DNA of 64,000 nucleotides. Origin: Quatrionicoccus australiensis (GTDB taxonomy: Bacteria; Pseudomonadota; Gammaproteobacteria; Burkholderiales; Rhodocyclaceae). The notes beneath the pieces are model-generated. The model was given only the letters and a program-made list of their open reading frames with translations, had not been told where the DNA came from and did not search any database. The DNA lies in NCBI RefSeq assembly GCF_020510525.1, contig NZ_CP075188.1, positions 2,046,001-2,110,000 on the forward strand, given 5' to 3'. Shown here one piece after another: positions 47,017 to 60,005 of this stretch (its first letter is position 1; every line of letters starts with the position of its first letter). The position numbers were made by a program, and so were the translations under genes.

Positions 47017-47790
47017 TCAAGGGCGCTTGGCGTGTTTGAAGAGGCGGAAGAAGTTGTCGGTCGTTGCCTCTGCCAGTTGTTCGGCAGACAAGCCGCGTAG
47101 ACGGGCGATTTCTTCCGCGACATGCATGACGTAGGCCGGCTGGTTGGGCTTGCCGCGATACGGTACCGGCGCCAGATAGGGCGAATCGGTTTCGACCAGG
47201 ATGCGGTCGAGCGGGCACTTTTGCGCCACTTCCTTGACCTGGCTGGCATTCTTGAAGGTGACGATGCCGGAAAACGACAGGTAGAAGCCGAGATCGAGCG
47301 CCTGACGCCCGATTTCCCAATCTTCGGTAAAGCAGTGCATGACGCCGCCGGCTGCATTGGCGCCCTCTTCCTGCAGCAGGCGCAGCGTGTCGGCAGCCGA
47401 GTCGCGGGTGTGCACGACCAATGGTTTGGCACAACGCTTTGCGGCTTCGATATGGGTGCGAAAACGGGCCCGTTGCCATTCCGGCTTGTCTTTCTGCCAG
47501 TAATAATCGAGACCGGTTTCGCCAATGGCAATGATCTTGGGATGGCTGGCCAGCTCGACCAGGCGATCCGCCGTCGGCTCTTCAACATCGGTGTATTCGG
47601 GATGCACGCCGACCGTGGCGAACAGGCGATCGTCCTGTTCGGCAACCGCCATGACCCTGGCGTGATCCTCGAGGTTGACGCCAATGCAGACGGCGCACCC
47701 TACCCCGTTTTCCTGCATGCGCTGCAGGACATCGGGCAGGCGATCCGCCAGTTCCGGGAAATCAAGATGGCAATGCGAGTCGACCAGCAT
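47017..47790 (-). CDS. tatD: TatD-family metal-dependent hydrolase (DNase)
   Basis: A 257-aa TIM-barrel hydrolase. Metal ligands are in MLVDSHCHLDF (H6, H8), the Glu in AIGETGLDYYW, His in LVVHTRDSA and MHCFTEDWEIG, and Asp in ILVETDSPYLAPVPYRGKPNQPAYV. TatD enzymes are 3'-5' exonucleases acting on single-stranded DNA or RNA. It lies 7 bp after pilZ in the holB cluster, the usual gammaproteobacterial and betaproteobacterial neighbourhood. Confidence 0.93.
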   Translation of the reverse strand: MLVDSHCHLDFPELADRLPDVLQRMQENGVGCAVCIGVNLEDHARVMAVAEQDDRLFATVGVHPEYTDVEEPTADRLVELASHPKIIAIGETGLDYYWQKDKPEWQRARFRTHIEAAKRCAKPLVVHTRDSAADTLRLLQEEGANAAGGVMHCFTEDWEIGRQALDLGFYLSFSGIVTFKNASQVKEVAQKCPLDRILVETDSPYLAPVPYRGKPNQPAYVMHVAEEIARLRGLSAEQLAEATTDNFFRLFKHAKRP

Positions 47791-47797
47791 CGGTCGC

Positions 47798-48160
47798 TTA
47801 AAGGGTATGCGTCGGACGGGTGGATTGCATCACACCGCCAAGCAGGCCTTCGATCTTGCGGCGCGCTTCCTGACCACTTTCGTCATTGTTGAAATGCACG
47901 CCGATGCCCTGTGCGCGACCATTCTGGGCGCCCGGTGGGGTGATCCAGACGACGGTGCCGGCAATCGGCAGCTTGGCGGGATCGTCCATCAGCGACAGCA
48001 GCATGAATACTTCGTCACCGAGGTTGTAGCCCCGCGTCGTCGGAATGAAGATGCCGCCACTGCGCAGATGCGGCATGAACGCAGCGTAAAGCGCGGATTT
48101 CGAGTTGATGTTCAGCGAGAGAACGCTCGGGCGCTGCGGGGCGGATTTGGCTTCACTCAT
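47798..48160 (-). CDS. pilZ: PilZ-domain type IV pilus assembly protein
   Basis: A 120-aa PilZ protein. RPSVLSLNINSKSALYAAFMPHLRSGGIFIPTTRGYNLGDEVFMLL and AGTVVWITPPGAQNGRAQGIGVHF match the short pilus-type PilZ, which lacks the RxxxR c-di-GMP motif and acts through PilF/FimX. The conserved holB-pilZ-tatD order supports the call. 6 bp separate it from holB. Confidence 0.92.
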   Translation of the reverse strand: MSEAKSAPQRPSVLSLNINSKSALYAAFMPHLRSGGIFIPTTRGYNLGDEVFMLLSLMDDPAKLPIAGTVVWITPPGAQNGRAQGIGVHFNNDESGQEARRKIEGLLGGVMQSTRPTHTL

Positions 48161-48166
48161 CGTTGA

Positions 48167-49186
48167 TCAATTGGCAAACAGGGCTCGATAGTCCAGAAAA
48201 ACCCCCTCCAGAAAAAGTCTTGCATTGAGCGGTTGCTCCGCTTCCTGGCGGCGTTTAATCATGTCGCGGTAGGCGTGGTTCAGGCGTACGGCCGGAATCA
48301 TATCAGCCAGACCGGATATTGTGGCCTGCTGCGGCAGAAAATATCGCACTGGCAAGCCATTGCGGGCCATCGTCAAATCGACCAGCCATTTTTGCAGGGC
48401 TTCAACAACGGTCTTGAGCAGCAGCTTGCCCTTGCTGTCCTTGATGACTTTTTCCATCTCTCCCGCGATCGCCAGCGCATCGGCATTCCTGCCGGTCGAC
48501 AGGCGTTTGATCAGCATTTCCAGCCAGGCGCCCTGCCCGGATGCCGACAACTCCAGCGCCAGCCCCGGCGAACCGCCGGCCAGCGCCAGCCAGCGGGCAG
48601 CATCGGCAAGCCCGGCTTCAGCCAGTACCTTCTCGGCGGCCTTGGGTTGCGGCAGCGGCACCGGTACGACCTGGCAACGACTGCGAATCGTCGGCAGCAG
48701 ACGAAGAGGCTCATTGGAAACCAATAAAAACAAGGTTCCTGGCGCAGGTTCTTCAAGTGTTTTGAGAAGTGCGTTGGCGGTGTTGCGATTCATCGCTTCG
48801 GCCGGATTGACCAGAATGACGCGCAAGCCGGCGCGGTGCGTACCGATGGTCAGGAAGTCGTCGAGCCCGCGCACCTGATCGATGGTGATCTGCTGGCTCG
48901 GCTTCTTCTTGCCGTCTTCGACCTCGCCTTCATCGGACAAGGCATCCGGTTGCAGCAGACGGAAGTCGGGGTGATTGCCCTGGCTGTACCAGTTGCAGGC
49001 CAGGCATTTGCCGCAGGCCTGACCGTTCTCCTGTGGCTGTTCGCAGAGCAGGCTGGCGGCAAACAGGCGGGCGAGATCGTACTTGCCGGTGCCTTTCTGG
49101 CCGACCAGCAACAAGGAATGTGGCAGTTGCTGGCGGCGGGCCTGCAGTCCAGCCCATACTTTTGTGTGAAGCTCAATTACGTTCAT
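48167..49186 (-). CDS. holB: DNA polymerase III subunit delta'
   Basis: A 339-aa clamp-loader subunit. The P-loop-like [21 protein letters not shown] is followed by a zinc module ([17 protein letters not shown] with the earlier LLCEQP), the SRC region ([20 protein letters not shown]) and a C-terminal helical collar domain. ATG 49186 overlaps the tmk stop; a TTG at 49192 is less likely. Confidence 0.93.
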   Translation of the reverse strand: MNVIELHTKVWAGLQARRQQLPHSLLLVGQKGTGKYDLARLFAASLLCEQPQENGQACGKCLACNWYSQGNHPDFRLLQPDALSDEGEVEDGKKKPSQQITIDQVRGLDDFLTIGTHRAGLRVILVNPAEAMNRNTANALLKTLEEPAPGTLFLLVSNEPLRLLPTIRSRCQVVPVPLPQPKAAEKVLAEAGLADAARWLALAGGSPGLALELSASGQGAWLEMLIKRLSTGRNADALAIAGEMEKVIKDSKGKLLLKTVVEALQKWLVDLTMARNGLPVRYFLPQQATISGLADMIPAVRLNHAYRDMIKRRQEAEQPLNARLFLEGVFLDYRALFAN

Positions 49187-49797
49187 AAACAATTCGTTGT
49201 AACGATTTGTTCAAGTGTTTTACGAATATCTTCCAGGCGGTGATTGGCGTCGATGACACGAATGCGCGACGGATTGGCGTGGGCCCGTTCGATATAGGCC
49301 TGACGTACCCGCTCATGAAAATCGGCGCGCTCCTGCTCGAAGCGGTCGAGCACCCGGCTGGCCAGCGCAATGCGTTCGCGCGCCACATCAAGCGGCAGAT
49401 CGAAAAGCAGCGTCAGGTCCGGCTGCACATGTTCATGCACCCAATGCTCAAGAATCAGGAACTTGCTGCGATCCAGGCCGCGCCCGCCGCCCTGGTAGGC
49501 GTAGGTGGCATCGCTGAAACGGTCGCAGATCACCCATTCGCCACGCGCCAGCGCCGGCTCGATCAACTGCGCCAGATGTTCGCGACGGGCGGCGAACATC
49601 AGCAATGTCTCGGTTTCCAGGTGCATCGGGTCATTGAGCAGCAGCGTGCGCAGCTTTTCGCCAAGCTCCGTGCCGCCCGGTTCACGTGTTACCTGAACCG
49701 TTTTTCCCTGTGCCCGCAGCCATTCGGCCAGCCATTCGACATGACTGCTCTTGCCGGCACCGTCGATGCCTTCGAAAGTGATGAATTTACCTTTCAC
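49183..49797 (-). CDS. tmk: Thymidylate kinase
   Basis: A 204-aa kinase with P-loop [10 protein letters not shown], the DRE-type motif [11 protein letters not shown] and the LID region ([18 protein letters not shown]). It makes dTDP from dTMP. Overlaps both neighbours (mltG upstream, holB downstream), so the three are translationally coupled. Confidence 0.95.
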   Translation of the reverse strand: MKGKFITFEGIDGAGKSSHVEWLAEWLRAQGKTVQVTREPGGTELGEKLRTLLLNDPMHLETETLLMFAARREHLAQLIEPALARGEWVICDRFSDATYAYQGGGRGLDRSKFLILEHWVHEHVQPDLTLLFDLPLDVARERIALASRVLDRFEQERADFHERVRQAYIERAHANPSRIRVIDANHRLEDIRKTLEQIVTTNCL

Positions 49798-50789
49798 TTT
49801 CCTCCCCTTTGATATTTGTTGACTGCACGATTGTGTTCGTCGAGCGTACGCGAAAATTCGCTGCTGCCATCGCCGCGCGCGACAAAATAAAGCACGTCGC
49901 TTGGTGCCGGATGCAACGCCGCCTGCAGCGAGGCCAGACCAGGCATGGCGATTGGCGTCGGCGGCAGGCCCGGCCGACGGTAGGTATTGTACGGCGTCTC
50001 TTCAAGCAGGTCGCGTTTGCGCAGGTTGCCATCGAAGCGCTCGCCGAGACCATAGATGACCGTCGGGTCGGTCTGCAGCAGCATGCCTTTGCGCAGGCGG
50101 TTGACGAATACGGCGGCGACTTTTGTCCGGTCGCTTTCGCGCCCGGTTTCCTTCTCGATGATGGATGCCATGATCAGCGCCTCGTCCGGCGTCCGGTACG
50201 GCAGGCCGGCATCGCGCCGCGGCCATTCGCTGTCCAGCCTGGCCTGCATCGCACGCACGGCGCGGGCGAGCAGCTCGAGGTCACTCGACTGCTTGTCGAA
50301 CATGTAGGTATCGGGAAACAGGCGGCCATCGAGTACGCCACCGGCGACGCCAAGCTGTTCGGCGAGCTGCGCTTCCGACTGGCCGCTGCTCAGGTGCAGC
50401 AGATCGGGGTGCCGATCGAGCCGGGTGCGCCACTGGCGGAAAGTCCAGCCCTCGACCAGCGTCAGGTTGCCCAGCGTGGTTTCACCCCGGGTCAGCTTGG
50501 TGAGCAGTTGCAAGGGCGTAACGCCGTTGCTGACCGAGTAGCTGCCGGCCTTGATCCCCGTTTCAGCCTTTTGCAGACGGGCCAGCCCGGCCAGCAGATT
50601 CGGCTCGACCGCGATGCCGGCGTCGCGCATCTGTCCGATCGCCGCGCGCAGGCTGCTGCCCGGCGTCACGCGAAAATCGAGGGGCGAGGTTTTGAGTGCC
50701 AGGGGCTGGTTGGCCCAGTACCAGATGCCGGCGGCCGATGCGGCCAGGAGCAGGAAAACCAGAAAAAATGCTTTAATTAGGAAGCGCAC
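49794..50789 (-). CDS. mltG: Endolytic murein transglycosylase MltG (YceG-like)
   Basis: A 331-aa inner-membrane enzyme. One N-terminal membrane segment ([23 protein letters not shown]) is followed by the YceG domain with LFPDTYMF, the catalytic Glu in [15 protein letters not shown] and [11 protein letters not shown]. It cleaves nascent glycan strands and sets their length. The best start is GTG at 50789; the frame runs further upstream but would overlap ygfZ. It overlaps tmk by ATGA. Confidence 0.92.
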   Translation of the reverse strand: MRFLIKAFFLVFLLLAASAAGIWYWANQPLALKTSPLDFRVTPGSSLRAAIGQMRDAGIAVEPNLLAGLARLQKAETGIKAGSYSVSNGVTPLQLLTKLTRGETTLGNLTLVEGWTFRQWRTRLDRHPDLLHLSSGQSEAQLAEQLGVAGGVLDGRLFPDTYMFDKQSSDLELLARAVRAMQARLDSEWPRRDAGLPYRTPDEALIMASIIEKETGRESDRTKVAAVFVNRLRKGMLLQTDPTVIYGLGERFDGNLRKRDLLEETPYNTYRRPGLPPTPIAMPGLASLQAALHPAPSDVLYFVARGDGSSEFSRTLDEHNRAVNKYQRGGK

Positions 50790-50850
50790 GGGAACTCGAT
50801 GGTTGCAGGCCGGTCTTGCCCGTGTGAAACGAGCACGTTTAAACGGGCGA

Positions 50851-50856
50851 TATAAT
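50851..50856 (+). promoter_or_regulatory. -10 element of the ygfZ promoter
   Basis: A perfect TATAAT stands 25 bp before the ATG in the 91-bp gap divergent from mltG. No clear -35 at 17 bp is visible. Confidence 0.5.
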
Positions 50857-50880
50857 ATCCCAAACCCCTCAGGAGCCCTC

Positions 50881-51897
50881 ATGAACCCCAACTGGCGCAG
50901 TTTTCTCGAAGCCGCCGAAGGCAACTTCGACAGCGCATCATCCGATCTTCTCAACTTTGGCGATGCTGCTGGCGAATTGCAGGCTGCCACCACGCAGACC
51001 ATCATCACGCCGCTGACCCATCTCGGCCTGATCGAAGTCAACGGCGACGACGCCAAGACCTTCCTGCACAGCCAATTGACCAGCGACATCAATCACCTGG
51101 CCGCAGGCAAGGCGCAGCACAGCGGCTGGTGCACGGCCAAGGGCCGCCTGCAGGCGAGTTTCCTCGCCTGGCGCCAGGGTGGCAGCTATCAGCTGGCACT
51201 GGCCGCCGATTTGCAGGAAGCGACCCAGAAGCGCCTGCAGATGTTCGTGCTGCGCGCCAAGGTCAAGCTGACGGCGCTTACCGACAGCACCGTGCTGCTC
51301 GGCGTTGCCGGCCCGCAGGCGGCGGAAGCGCTGGCCGATGCCGGCCTGCCCTGCCCGGCCGAAGCGATGACTACGGTGCAGGAGGCAGACAACACGGTGA
51401 TCCGCCTTGATGCTTCGCGTTTCGTGATCGTTGCGCCGCAGGAAGCCATGGCAAACCTGTGGCAAAAGCTCACCGTCAAGGCCCGCCCGGCTGGCGTGCC
51501 GGTCTGGCGCTGGCTGGATGTCGAGGCCGCGTATCCGCTGGTCACGCTGGCGACCAAGGAAGAATTCGTGCCGCAAATGGCCGATTTCGAAAAAATCGGC
51601 GGCGTCAGTTTCCAGAAGGGCTGTTATCCAGGCCAGGAAATCGTTGCCCGCACGCAGTACCTGGGCAAGGTCAAGCGTCACCTCTTCCGCCTGCGCAGCG
51701 CGCACGCGCTCAAGGCAGGCGACCCGCTGTTCTCGCCGGACAATCCCGACCAGTCCTGCGGCACGGTGATGACCGTCGCGCCGGCACCGAGTGGCGGTTT
51801 TGCCGCCCTCGCCGTCGTCCAGTCCAACTTTGCCGACAACGTGCATCTCGAGTCGCGCGAAGGCCCGCAGATCGAAGCCGTAGCGGTCAACCCGTAA
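50881..51897 (+). CDS. ygfZ: Folate-binding Fe-S cluster repair protein YgfZ
   Basis: A 338-aa protein of the GcvT/YgfZ family. The signature KGCYPGQEIVART begins at K246, with the key Cys at 248. The N-terminal part (FLHSQLTSDINHLAAGKAQHSGWCTAKGRL) matches the folate-binding domain. It assists tRNA-modifying and other Fe-S enzymes. ATG 50881 has AGGAG upstream. Confidence 0.9.
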   Translation: MNPNWRSFLEAAEGNFDSASSDLLNFGDAAGELQAATTQTIITPLTHLGLIEVNGDDAKTFLHSQLTSDINHLAAGKAQHSGWCTAKGRLQASFLAWRQGGSYQLALAADLQEATQKRLQMFVLRAKVKLTALTDSTVLLGVAGPQAAEALADAGLPCPAEAMTTVQEADNTVIRLDASRFVIVAPQEAMANLWQKLTVKARPAGVPVWRWLDVEAAYPLVTLATKEEFVPQMADFEKIGGVSFQKGCYPGQEIVARTQYLGKVKRHLFRLRSAHALKAGDPLFSPDNPDQSCGTVMTVAPAPSGGFAALAVVQSNFADNVHLESREGPQIEAVAVNP

Positions 51898-51909
51898 AAA
51901 AGGGCAAAA

Positions 51910-52659
51910 ATGTGCCTGATCGTCGTCGGCTGGCGGGGGCATGCGGCTTACCCGCTGCTGCTTGCCGCCAACCGCGACGAGTTCCATGCCCGGCCAACGG
52001 CCGCCGCAGCGCCCTGGCCGGATGCGCCGCAGATCGTTGGCGGCCGCGATCTTGAAGCTGGCGGCACCTGGCTCGCGGTCAGCGTCGGCGGTCGCCTGGC
52101 GGCCGTGACCAATGTGCGCGAACCCGGCATGGCCAAGGGCGCGCGCTCACGCGGCGAATTGACGCGCAACTTCCTGCTCGGCAGCGAATCAGCGCTCGAC
52201 TACGCAACGCAGATCGATTGCGCAGCCTATTCCGGCTACAACCTGCTGCTCAGCGACGGCGAGGAACTGGTCTATGCCTCGAACCGCGACGGCGCGCCGC
52301 GCACTCTGGCGCCCGGTATTTACGGCCTGTCGAATCACCGCCTGGACAGCCCCTGGCCGAAACTCGAGAAGGCGCGCGCCGCCTTCGCGCAGGCGCTGGC
52401 AACGTTGCCCGACGAAAATGCCTTTTTTTCGCTGTTGACCGATAGCGAGATCGTCGCCGACGACAAACTGCCGCAGACCGGCGTACCACTGGAGTGGGAG
52501 CGCCTGTTGTCAGCTGTTTTCGTGCAATCGGCCAGCTACGGCACGCGCGCCTCGACCGTGGTCAGGCAGGACTGCGCCGGCAACTTTCGCCTGCACGAAC
52601 GCAGCTTCGGGCCGAACGGCGAACTGCTTCAGTCTTCGGTAATTTCCACCGGCGTGTAA
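51910..52659 (+). CDS. NRDE (TANGO2-like) family protein
   Basis: A 249-aa protein starting MCLIVVGW, with the diagnostic LAANRDEFHARPT, GGRDLEAGGTWLAV and AAVTNVREP blocks. It is an Ntn-hydrolase-like fold with Cys2 as the probable N-terminal nucleophile after Met removal. The biochemical role is unresolved in bacteria. It follows ygfZ by 12 bp on the same strand, and its 3' end overlaps the convergent L,D-transpeptidase gene by 31 bp. Confidence 0.88.
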   Translation: MCLIVVGWRGHAAYPLLLAANRDEFHARPTAAAAPWPDAPQIVGGRDLEAGGTWLAVSVGGRLAAVTNVREPGMAKGARSRGELTRNFLLGSESALDYATQIDCAAYSGYNLLLSDGEELVYASNRDGAPRTLAPGIYGLSNHRLDSPWPKLEKARAAFAQALATLPDENAFFSLLTDSEIVADDKLPQTGVPLEWERLLSAVFVQSASYGTRASTVVRQDCAGNFRLHERSFGPNGELLQSSVISTGV

Positions 52660-53111
52660 CACGGCACCAGATCGAACAACTCGATCAGGTCGGTATTGCG
52701 CATGCGCACGCAGCCGTGCGAGCCGGGCGTCGTCATGTCGGTGACGTCGGGCGTGCCGTGGATGTAGATGTAGCGGTGCATGGTGTCGACGCAGCCGTGC
52801 CGGTTGCGCCCGGCTTCGCAGCCCGACAGCCAGAGGATGCGGGTGAGGATCCAGTCGCGGCCGGGAAACTGCTCGGCCAGTTCCGGCGTCCAGATCTCGC
52901 CGGTCGGTCGACGCCGCACAAAGACGGTATTTGCCGGCTGGCCGGCGCCGATTTTGGCGCGAATCAGGTGTTGACCGCGTGGTGTCTGGAAACTGCCGGA
53001 TATCTCACCGACCCCGGCGCCAGCGGTCGACACCGGATATTCACGCAAAACCTCGCCATTGTCGGCGAACAGCGTCAGCCTTTGGCGTGCGACGGAAACC
53101 AGCAGTTTCAT
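52629..53111 (-). CDS. L,D-transpeptidase (YkuD family)
   Basis: A 160-aa YkuD-domain protein with the catalytic motif HGTPDVTDMTTPGSHGCVRM (His and the SHGC Cys). There is no signal peptide at the chosen ATG (53111), which is unusual for a periplasmic cross-linking enzyme, although short YkuD proteins of this type occur in betaproteobacteria. The upstream frame overlaps tadA and offers no signal either. It is 2 bp from the tadA stop, so co-transcribed. Confidence 0.85.
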   Translation of the reverse strand: MKLLVSVARQRLTLFADNGEVLREYPVSTAGAGVGEISGSFQTPRGQHLIRAKIGAGQPANTVFVRRRPTGEIWTPELAEQFPGRDWILTRILWLSGCEAGRNRHGCVDTMHRYIYIHGTPDVTDMTTPGSHGCVRMRNTDLIELFDLVPCYTPVEITED

Positions 53112-53113
53112 GC

Positions 53114-55254
<2,141 letters not shown>

Positions 55255-55270
55255 TTTCAAAACCTTGAAT

Positions 55271-55296
55271 AAAAAGGGCGGCTCCGGGAGCCGCCC
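55271..55296 (-). terminator. Intrinsic terminator between guaB and guaA
   Basis: On the minus strand the stem GGGCGGCT/AGCCGCCC with loop CCCGG or similar is followed by five T residues. It lies 19 bp after the guaB stop and 17 bp before guaA, so guaA is expressed by read-through or its own promoter. Confidence 0.8.
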
Positions 55297-55314
55297 TCAG
55301 TAACACGGGAAGAA

Positions 55315-56790
<1,476 letters not shown>

Positions 56791-56812
56791 TTAATCCAAG
56801 GTCACAAAATCG

Positions 56813-56819
56813 TATTATA
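56813..56819. promoter_or_regulatory. Possible divergent -10 elements for guaB and the DUF4124 gene
   Basis: GTATTATAC reads TATAAT on the minus strand (toward guaB, 36 bp from its start) and TATTAT on the plus strand (toward 56848). No convincing -35 elements were found. Confidence 0.3.
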
Positions 56820-56847
56820 CAGAAAACCAACGGAAACCCAGACCACC

Positions 56848-57309
56848 ATGAAATCTCCGCTCATTTTTGCCCTTTGCGTCATGTCGACCGTTGCCGCCGT
56901 TTCTGCCCAGGCCCAGACTTATCAATGGAAGGACAAGAACGGGCGCACCGTCATTTCCGACACGCCGCCGCCCAACTCGGCGAAGTCATCGCAAGTCAGT
57001 GATGCAGCACCAGCAGCACCGGCTGCCACAACGACAGAAGCCCCCAAAACCTTGGCCGAAAAGGACATGGAGTTCCGGAAGCGCCAACAGGAAGCCAAGG
57101 ACAAGGCAGAAAAGGAGGCCAAGGAACAGGCCGCCGCAGCCGAAAAGCGCGAGAACTGCGAACGGGCGAGGCGCAATCTTGCCGCCCTTGAATCCAGCCA
57201 GCCGCTCGCTTCAATCGATGAAAACGGCCAGCGCAAGAGCATGGACAACGGGATGCGACAACAGGAAATCGAGCGAGCCCGCCAGTTCATTATCGAAACC
57301 TGCAAATAA
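56848..57309 (+). CDS. Secreted DUF4124-domain protein
   Basis: A 153-aa protein with a signal peptide (MKSPLIFALCVMSTVAAVSAQA). The short DUF4124 motif YQWKDKNGRTVISDTPPP is followed by a charged Lys/Glu/Ala coiled coil (about 65-110) and a C-terminal helical segment. DUF4124 proteins are periplasmic and common in betaproteobacteria and gammaproteobacteria; no function is established. Confidence 0.87.
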   Translation: MKSPLIFALCVMSTVAAVSAQAQTYQWKDKNGRTVISDTPPPNSAKSSQVSDAAPAAPAATTTEAPKTLAEKDMEFRKRQQEAKDKAEKEAKEQAAAAEKRENCERARRNLAALESSQPLASIDENGQRKSMDNGMRQQEIERARQFIIETCK

Positions 57310-57332
57310 ACGCAGGTTTCGACAAGAAATTT

Positions 57333-57659
57333 TCAGGCTTCAGGGGCGTCGGCATCACCGGCGCCTTTTTTCATGACCTTGCCTTCGGCAGCACGTTGCT
57401 TGCGCACTTCCTTGGGGTCGGCGATCAGCGGCCGGTAGATTTCAACGCGATCACGATCGCGCAAGATACTGTCCAGCTTTGAAAGCTTGGCAAAAACACC
57501 GAACTTGTTTTTCTTGAGATCGATTTCCGGATGCTTGACGAGCAGACCGGAGGCCTCCAGCGCCTGCTGCAGCGTGGCACCTTGTGGCAGCTTGACGCTG
57601 ACCAGCGCCTGTTTGTCGGCTAGTGCGTAGCACACTTCGACATTGATCATTTCAGCCAT
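57333..57659 (-). CDS. rnfH: RnfH-family ubiquitin-like protein
   Basis: A 108-aa beta-grasp protein: VEVCYALADKQALVSVKLPQGATLQQALEASGLL and DRVEIYRPLIADPKEVRKQRA are family hallmarks. The pairing with ratA, whose end overlaps this start by 8 bp, is the conserved ratA-rnfH toxin-antitoxin-like arrangement. ATG 57659 is chosen to match the family length. Confidence 0.92.
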   Translation of the reverse strand: MAEMINVEVCYALADKQALVSVKLPQGATLQQALEASGLLVKHPEIDLKKNKFGVFAKLSKLDSILRDRDRVEIYRPLIADPKEVRKQRAAEGKVMKKGAGDADAPEA

Positions 57660-58095
57660 GGCTGGCTCCATAAACCTGGGTGGCGCGACGCACGAAGGCA
57701 TCCACGAAAGTATTGGCGATGTGACTGAACACCGGTCCGATCACTTTTTCAAAGAGTTTGCTGGAAAACTCGTAATGCAACTGGAACTCGATCTTGCAGG
57801 CGTTCTCGGCCAAGGCCCTGAAACGCCATGAGCCTTCGAGGCGGCGGAACGGACCGTCAACCAGCCGGATTTTCATCACGGCCGGAAACTCCTTGTCGTT
57901 TTCCGTCGTGAAGCAGGATTTGACCGAGTGGTAATTGATATGCAGGGTCGCCACCGTTTTCTGGGCATCACGGAATTTGACCTCGGTCTGGCTGCACCAG
58001 GGCAAAAAGGCCGGATAATCCTCGCAGCGATCCACCAACTCGAACATGCGGGTCGCGGATTGTTCAATCAGTACTGTTTTTTCGACCAGAGCCAT
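57652..58095 (-). CDS. ratA: RatA-type START/polyketide cyclase-like protein (ribosome association toxin)
   Basis: A 147-aa SRPBCC-fold protein: MALVEKTVLIEQSATRMFELVDRCEDYPAFLPWCSQTEV and the LEGSWRFRAL/FQLHYEFSSKLFEKVIGPVF blocks match RatA/CoQ10-binding proteins. E. coli RatA blocks 70S association; the family also relates to Coq10. It is divergent from smpB, the usual neighbourhood. Confidence 0.92.
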   Translation of the reverse strand: MALVEKTVLIEQSATRMFELVDRCEDYPAFLPWCSQTEVKFRDAQKTVATLHINYHSVKSCFTTENDKEFPAVMKIRLVDGPFRRLEGSWRFRALAENACKIEFQLHYEFSSKLFEKVIGPVFSHIANTFVDAFVRRATQVYGASHG

Positions 58096-58152
58096 GCGGC
58101 AGCTACGTTCCTGTATCCTGTAAAATGGCGATTTTAATGGATCACTGGCAGC

Positions 58153-58602
58153 ATGAGCATCACGGTCAACAAAAAAGCCTTCCACGAGTATTTCGTCGAA
58201 GAGAAGCACGAAGCCGGCATTGCCCTCGAAGGATGGGAGGTCAAGGCGATCCGTGCCGGCCGGATGAACATCAAGGAATCCTACGTCATCATCAAGAATG
58301 GCGAGATCTTCCTGATCGGCATGCACATCACGCCACTACCCAGCGCCTCGACCCACGTCCATCCCGACCCGACCCGCACGCGCAAGCTGCTGTTGCACCG
58401 TACCGAGATCGCCAAGCTGATCGGCAAGGTGGAACGCGCCGGCTATACGCTGATTCCGCTCGACCTGCATTACAGCAAGGATCGCATCAAGCTCGAAGTC
58501 GGCCTGGCCAAGGGCAAGAAGCAGCACGACAAGCGCCAGGACGAAGCGGAAAAGGATTCCAAGCGCGAAGCCCAGCGCGCGATGAAGGAACGCCTGCACT
58601 AA
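58153..58602 (+). CDS. smpB: SsrA (tmRNA)-binding protein SmpB
   Basis: A 149-aa protein of normal length: [52 protein letters not shown] and a basic tail ([16 protein letters not shown] ... RAMKERLH) that enters the mRNA channel. It delivers tmRNA to stalled ribosomes. The ssrA gene itself is not in the window. Confidence 0.96.
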   Translation: MSITVNKKAFHEYFVEEKHEAGIALEGWEVKAIRAGRMNIKESYVIIKNGEIFLIGMHITPLPSASTHVHPDPTRTRKLLLHRTEIAKLIGKVERAGYTLIPLDLHYSKDRIKLEVGLAKGKKQHDKRQDEAEKDSKREAQRAMKERLH

Positions 58603-58609
58603 GGTGAGC

Positions 58610-59236
58610 ATGGACGCCCTGCTCTACTGGGTCGGCCTGGCCGCCGTGGCAGTCAATGCCTTGACCGGCGTCCTCGACGCTGGCCGCAAGCAGATGGACC
58701 TGGTCGGTGCCCTGCTGGTCGGTGTCGCCACGGCACTCGGCGGCGGCACCATCCGCGACCTGCTGCTCGACCGCAACGTCTTCTGGGTGGCCGATCAGAC
58801 CTACCTGATCGCCGCGCTCGGCACTGGCTTCGCCACCTTTTTCCTGGCCCGGCGCCTGCCGCTGCATCCGCGCTTCTTCCTGATTCCCGACGCAGTCGGC
58901 CTCGCCTTGTTTACCGTCGTCGGCACACAGGTCGCGCTGCAGTGGCACACGCCCTGGCTGGTCGCCAGCCTGATGGGCGTCACGACCGGCGTCGTCGGCG
59001 GCGTCGTGCGCGACATCCTATGCAACGACGTGCCCCTGGTTTTTCTCAAGGGCGAGCTCTATGCCAGCGCGGCCTGGATAGGCGCATTGACACTGATCGG
59101 CTTGCAGGCGCTGGATATTCATGCGGTGAACGCGAGCTGGATCGCAATGGCCGTGGTTCTGGCACTGCGCCTGGCCGCCATGCGCTACCACCTCACCTTG
59201 CCGGCCTTCCGCCAGAAGCTGGAAAACGCCGACTAA
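58610..59236 (+). CDS. TRIC-type/UPF0126 membrane protein
   Basis: A 208-aa seven-helix protein formed from two repeats, each with a GGG(T/V)-x-RD motif: ALGGGTIRDLLLD and VVGGVVRDILCND. This is the bacterial TRIC-like channel family (formerly UPF0126). ATG 58610 has AAGGTG correctly spaced; the GTG six bases earlier would lose it. The stop overlaps the convergent Crp/Fnr gene by 4 bp. Confidence 0.88.
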   Translation: MDALLYWVGLAAVAVNALTGVLDAGRKQMDLVGALLVGVATALGGGTIRDLLLDRNVFWVADQTYLIAALGTGFATFFLARRLPLHPRFFLIPDAVGLALFTVVGTQVALQWHTPWLVASLMGVTTGVVGGVVRDILCNDVPLVFLKGELYASAAWIGALTLIGLQALDIHAVNASWIAMAVVLALRLAAMRYHLTLPAFRQKLENAD

Positions 59237-59832
59237 ACCGCAGCCAGGCCGTCGAGGTTGATGCTGAAGCTGCGCGTCGCATGCACGCCGCTGATTTTCA
59301 CCGGTGCCAGCACCTCGGCTCGTTCCAGCTTTTTGATGATGCGCGAAATGGTCTCGAAACGCAGGTCGGTAATGTCGGCAATATCCTGCCGCGTCGGCAG
59401 CACGACACTGCCGGAAGCATCGGCGAGCAAACGAATCAGATTGACAACCCGGGCGACAGCCTCGCCGCCGCGCAAGGCCACCACATCGGCCGCCCGCTTC
59501 TGGGCGATAGCCAGCGACTGCAACAAGGACTCGCCGGCAGCTGCCTCACCTTCCGGCCACGGTGAGAGATCGCACTGGGTGAGCGCCGAGGCGCTGAAGG
59601 TGTAGGCACCGAAGAGCAGGGATTCGCAACCGATGATGTCGCCGGCAATTGCCAGACTGGCGAAACTGGCATCTCCCGATGCGGCCACCGCATCGAGCCG
59701 GACGACGCCACTTCGTACCCGCCAGGCCAAGCCGTCGCAACCGGAACGATAGATCGCCTCACCGGAAGCGCAGGCACGCGCCGCGCGAGTCGGAATGCTC
59801 TTGTTACGGTCGACCAGTGAAAACAGGCCCAT
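59233..59832 (-). CDS. Crp/Fnr-family transcriptional regulator
   Basis: A 199-aa regulator. The N-terminal cNMP-like barrel (about 15-110, with WRVRSGVVRLD and IAGDIIGCESLLFG) lacks a standard cAMP Arg-Ser pocket and the FNR cysteine set, so the effector is unknown. The C-terminal HTH is LPTRQDIADITDLRFETISRIIKKLERAEVL. ATG 59832 has GATGAGG upstream; an in-frame ATG at 59844 is the alternative. Confidence 0.85.
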   Translation of the reverse strand: MGLFSLVDRNKSIPTRAARACASGEAIYRSGCDGLAWRVRSGVVRLDAVAASGDASFASLAIAGDIIGCESLLFGAYTFSASALTQCDLSPWPEGEAAAGESLLQSLAIAQKRAADVVALRGGEAVARVVNLIRLLADASGSVVLPTRQDIADITDLRFETISRIIKKLERAEVLAPVKISGVHATRSFSINLDGLAAV

Positions 59833-59948
59833 TTCGAACCTCATCGATAAGCGGAGAATGACGCGACAGAAGTACGGGAGAAAACAGCGCGCCGAGCTTA
59901 GCGGCGAATAGCGCGGACGGGAATGCGGCAAATTGCCGCAGCACGAAC

Positions 59949-59993
59949 AAAAAAGGCTGTTCTCGATCCGGATTCCGGATGAAAAACAGCCTT
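59949..59993 (-). terminator. Intrinsic terminator of the tRNA-Asp transcript
   Basis: On the minus strand AAGGCTGTT pairs with AACAGCCTT around an inner ATCCGG/CCGGAT hairpin, followed by TTTTTT. It ends 13 bp after the tRNA. Confidence 0.85.
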
Positions 59994-60005
59994 GCTTGCT
60001 GATGC

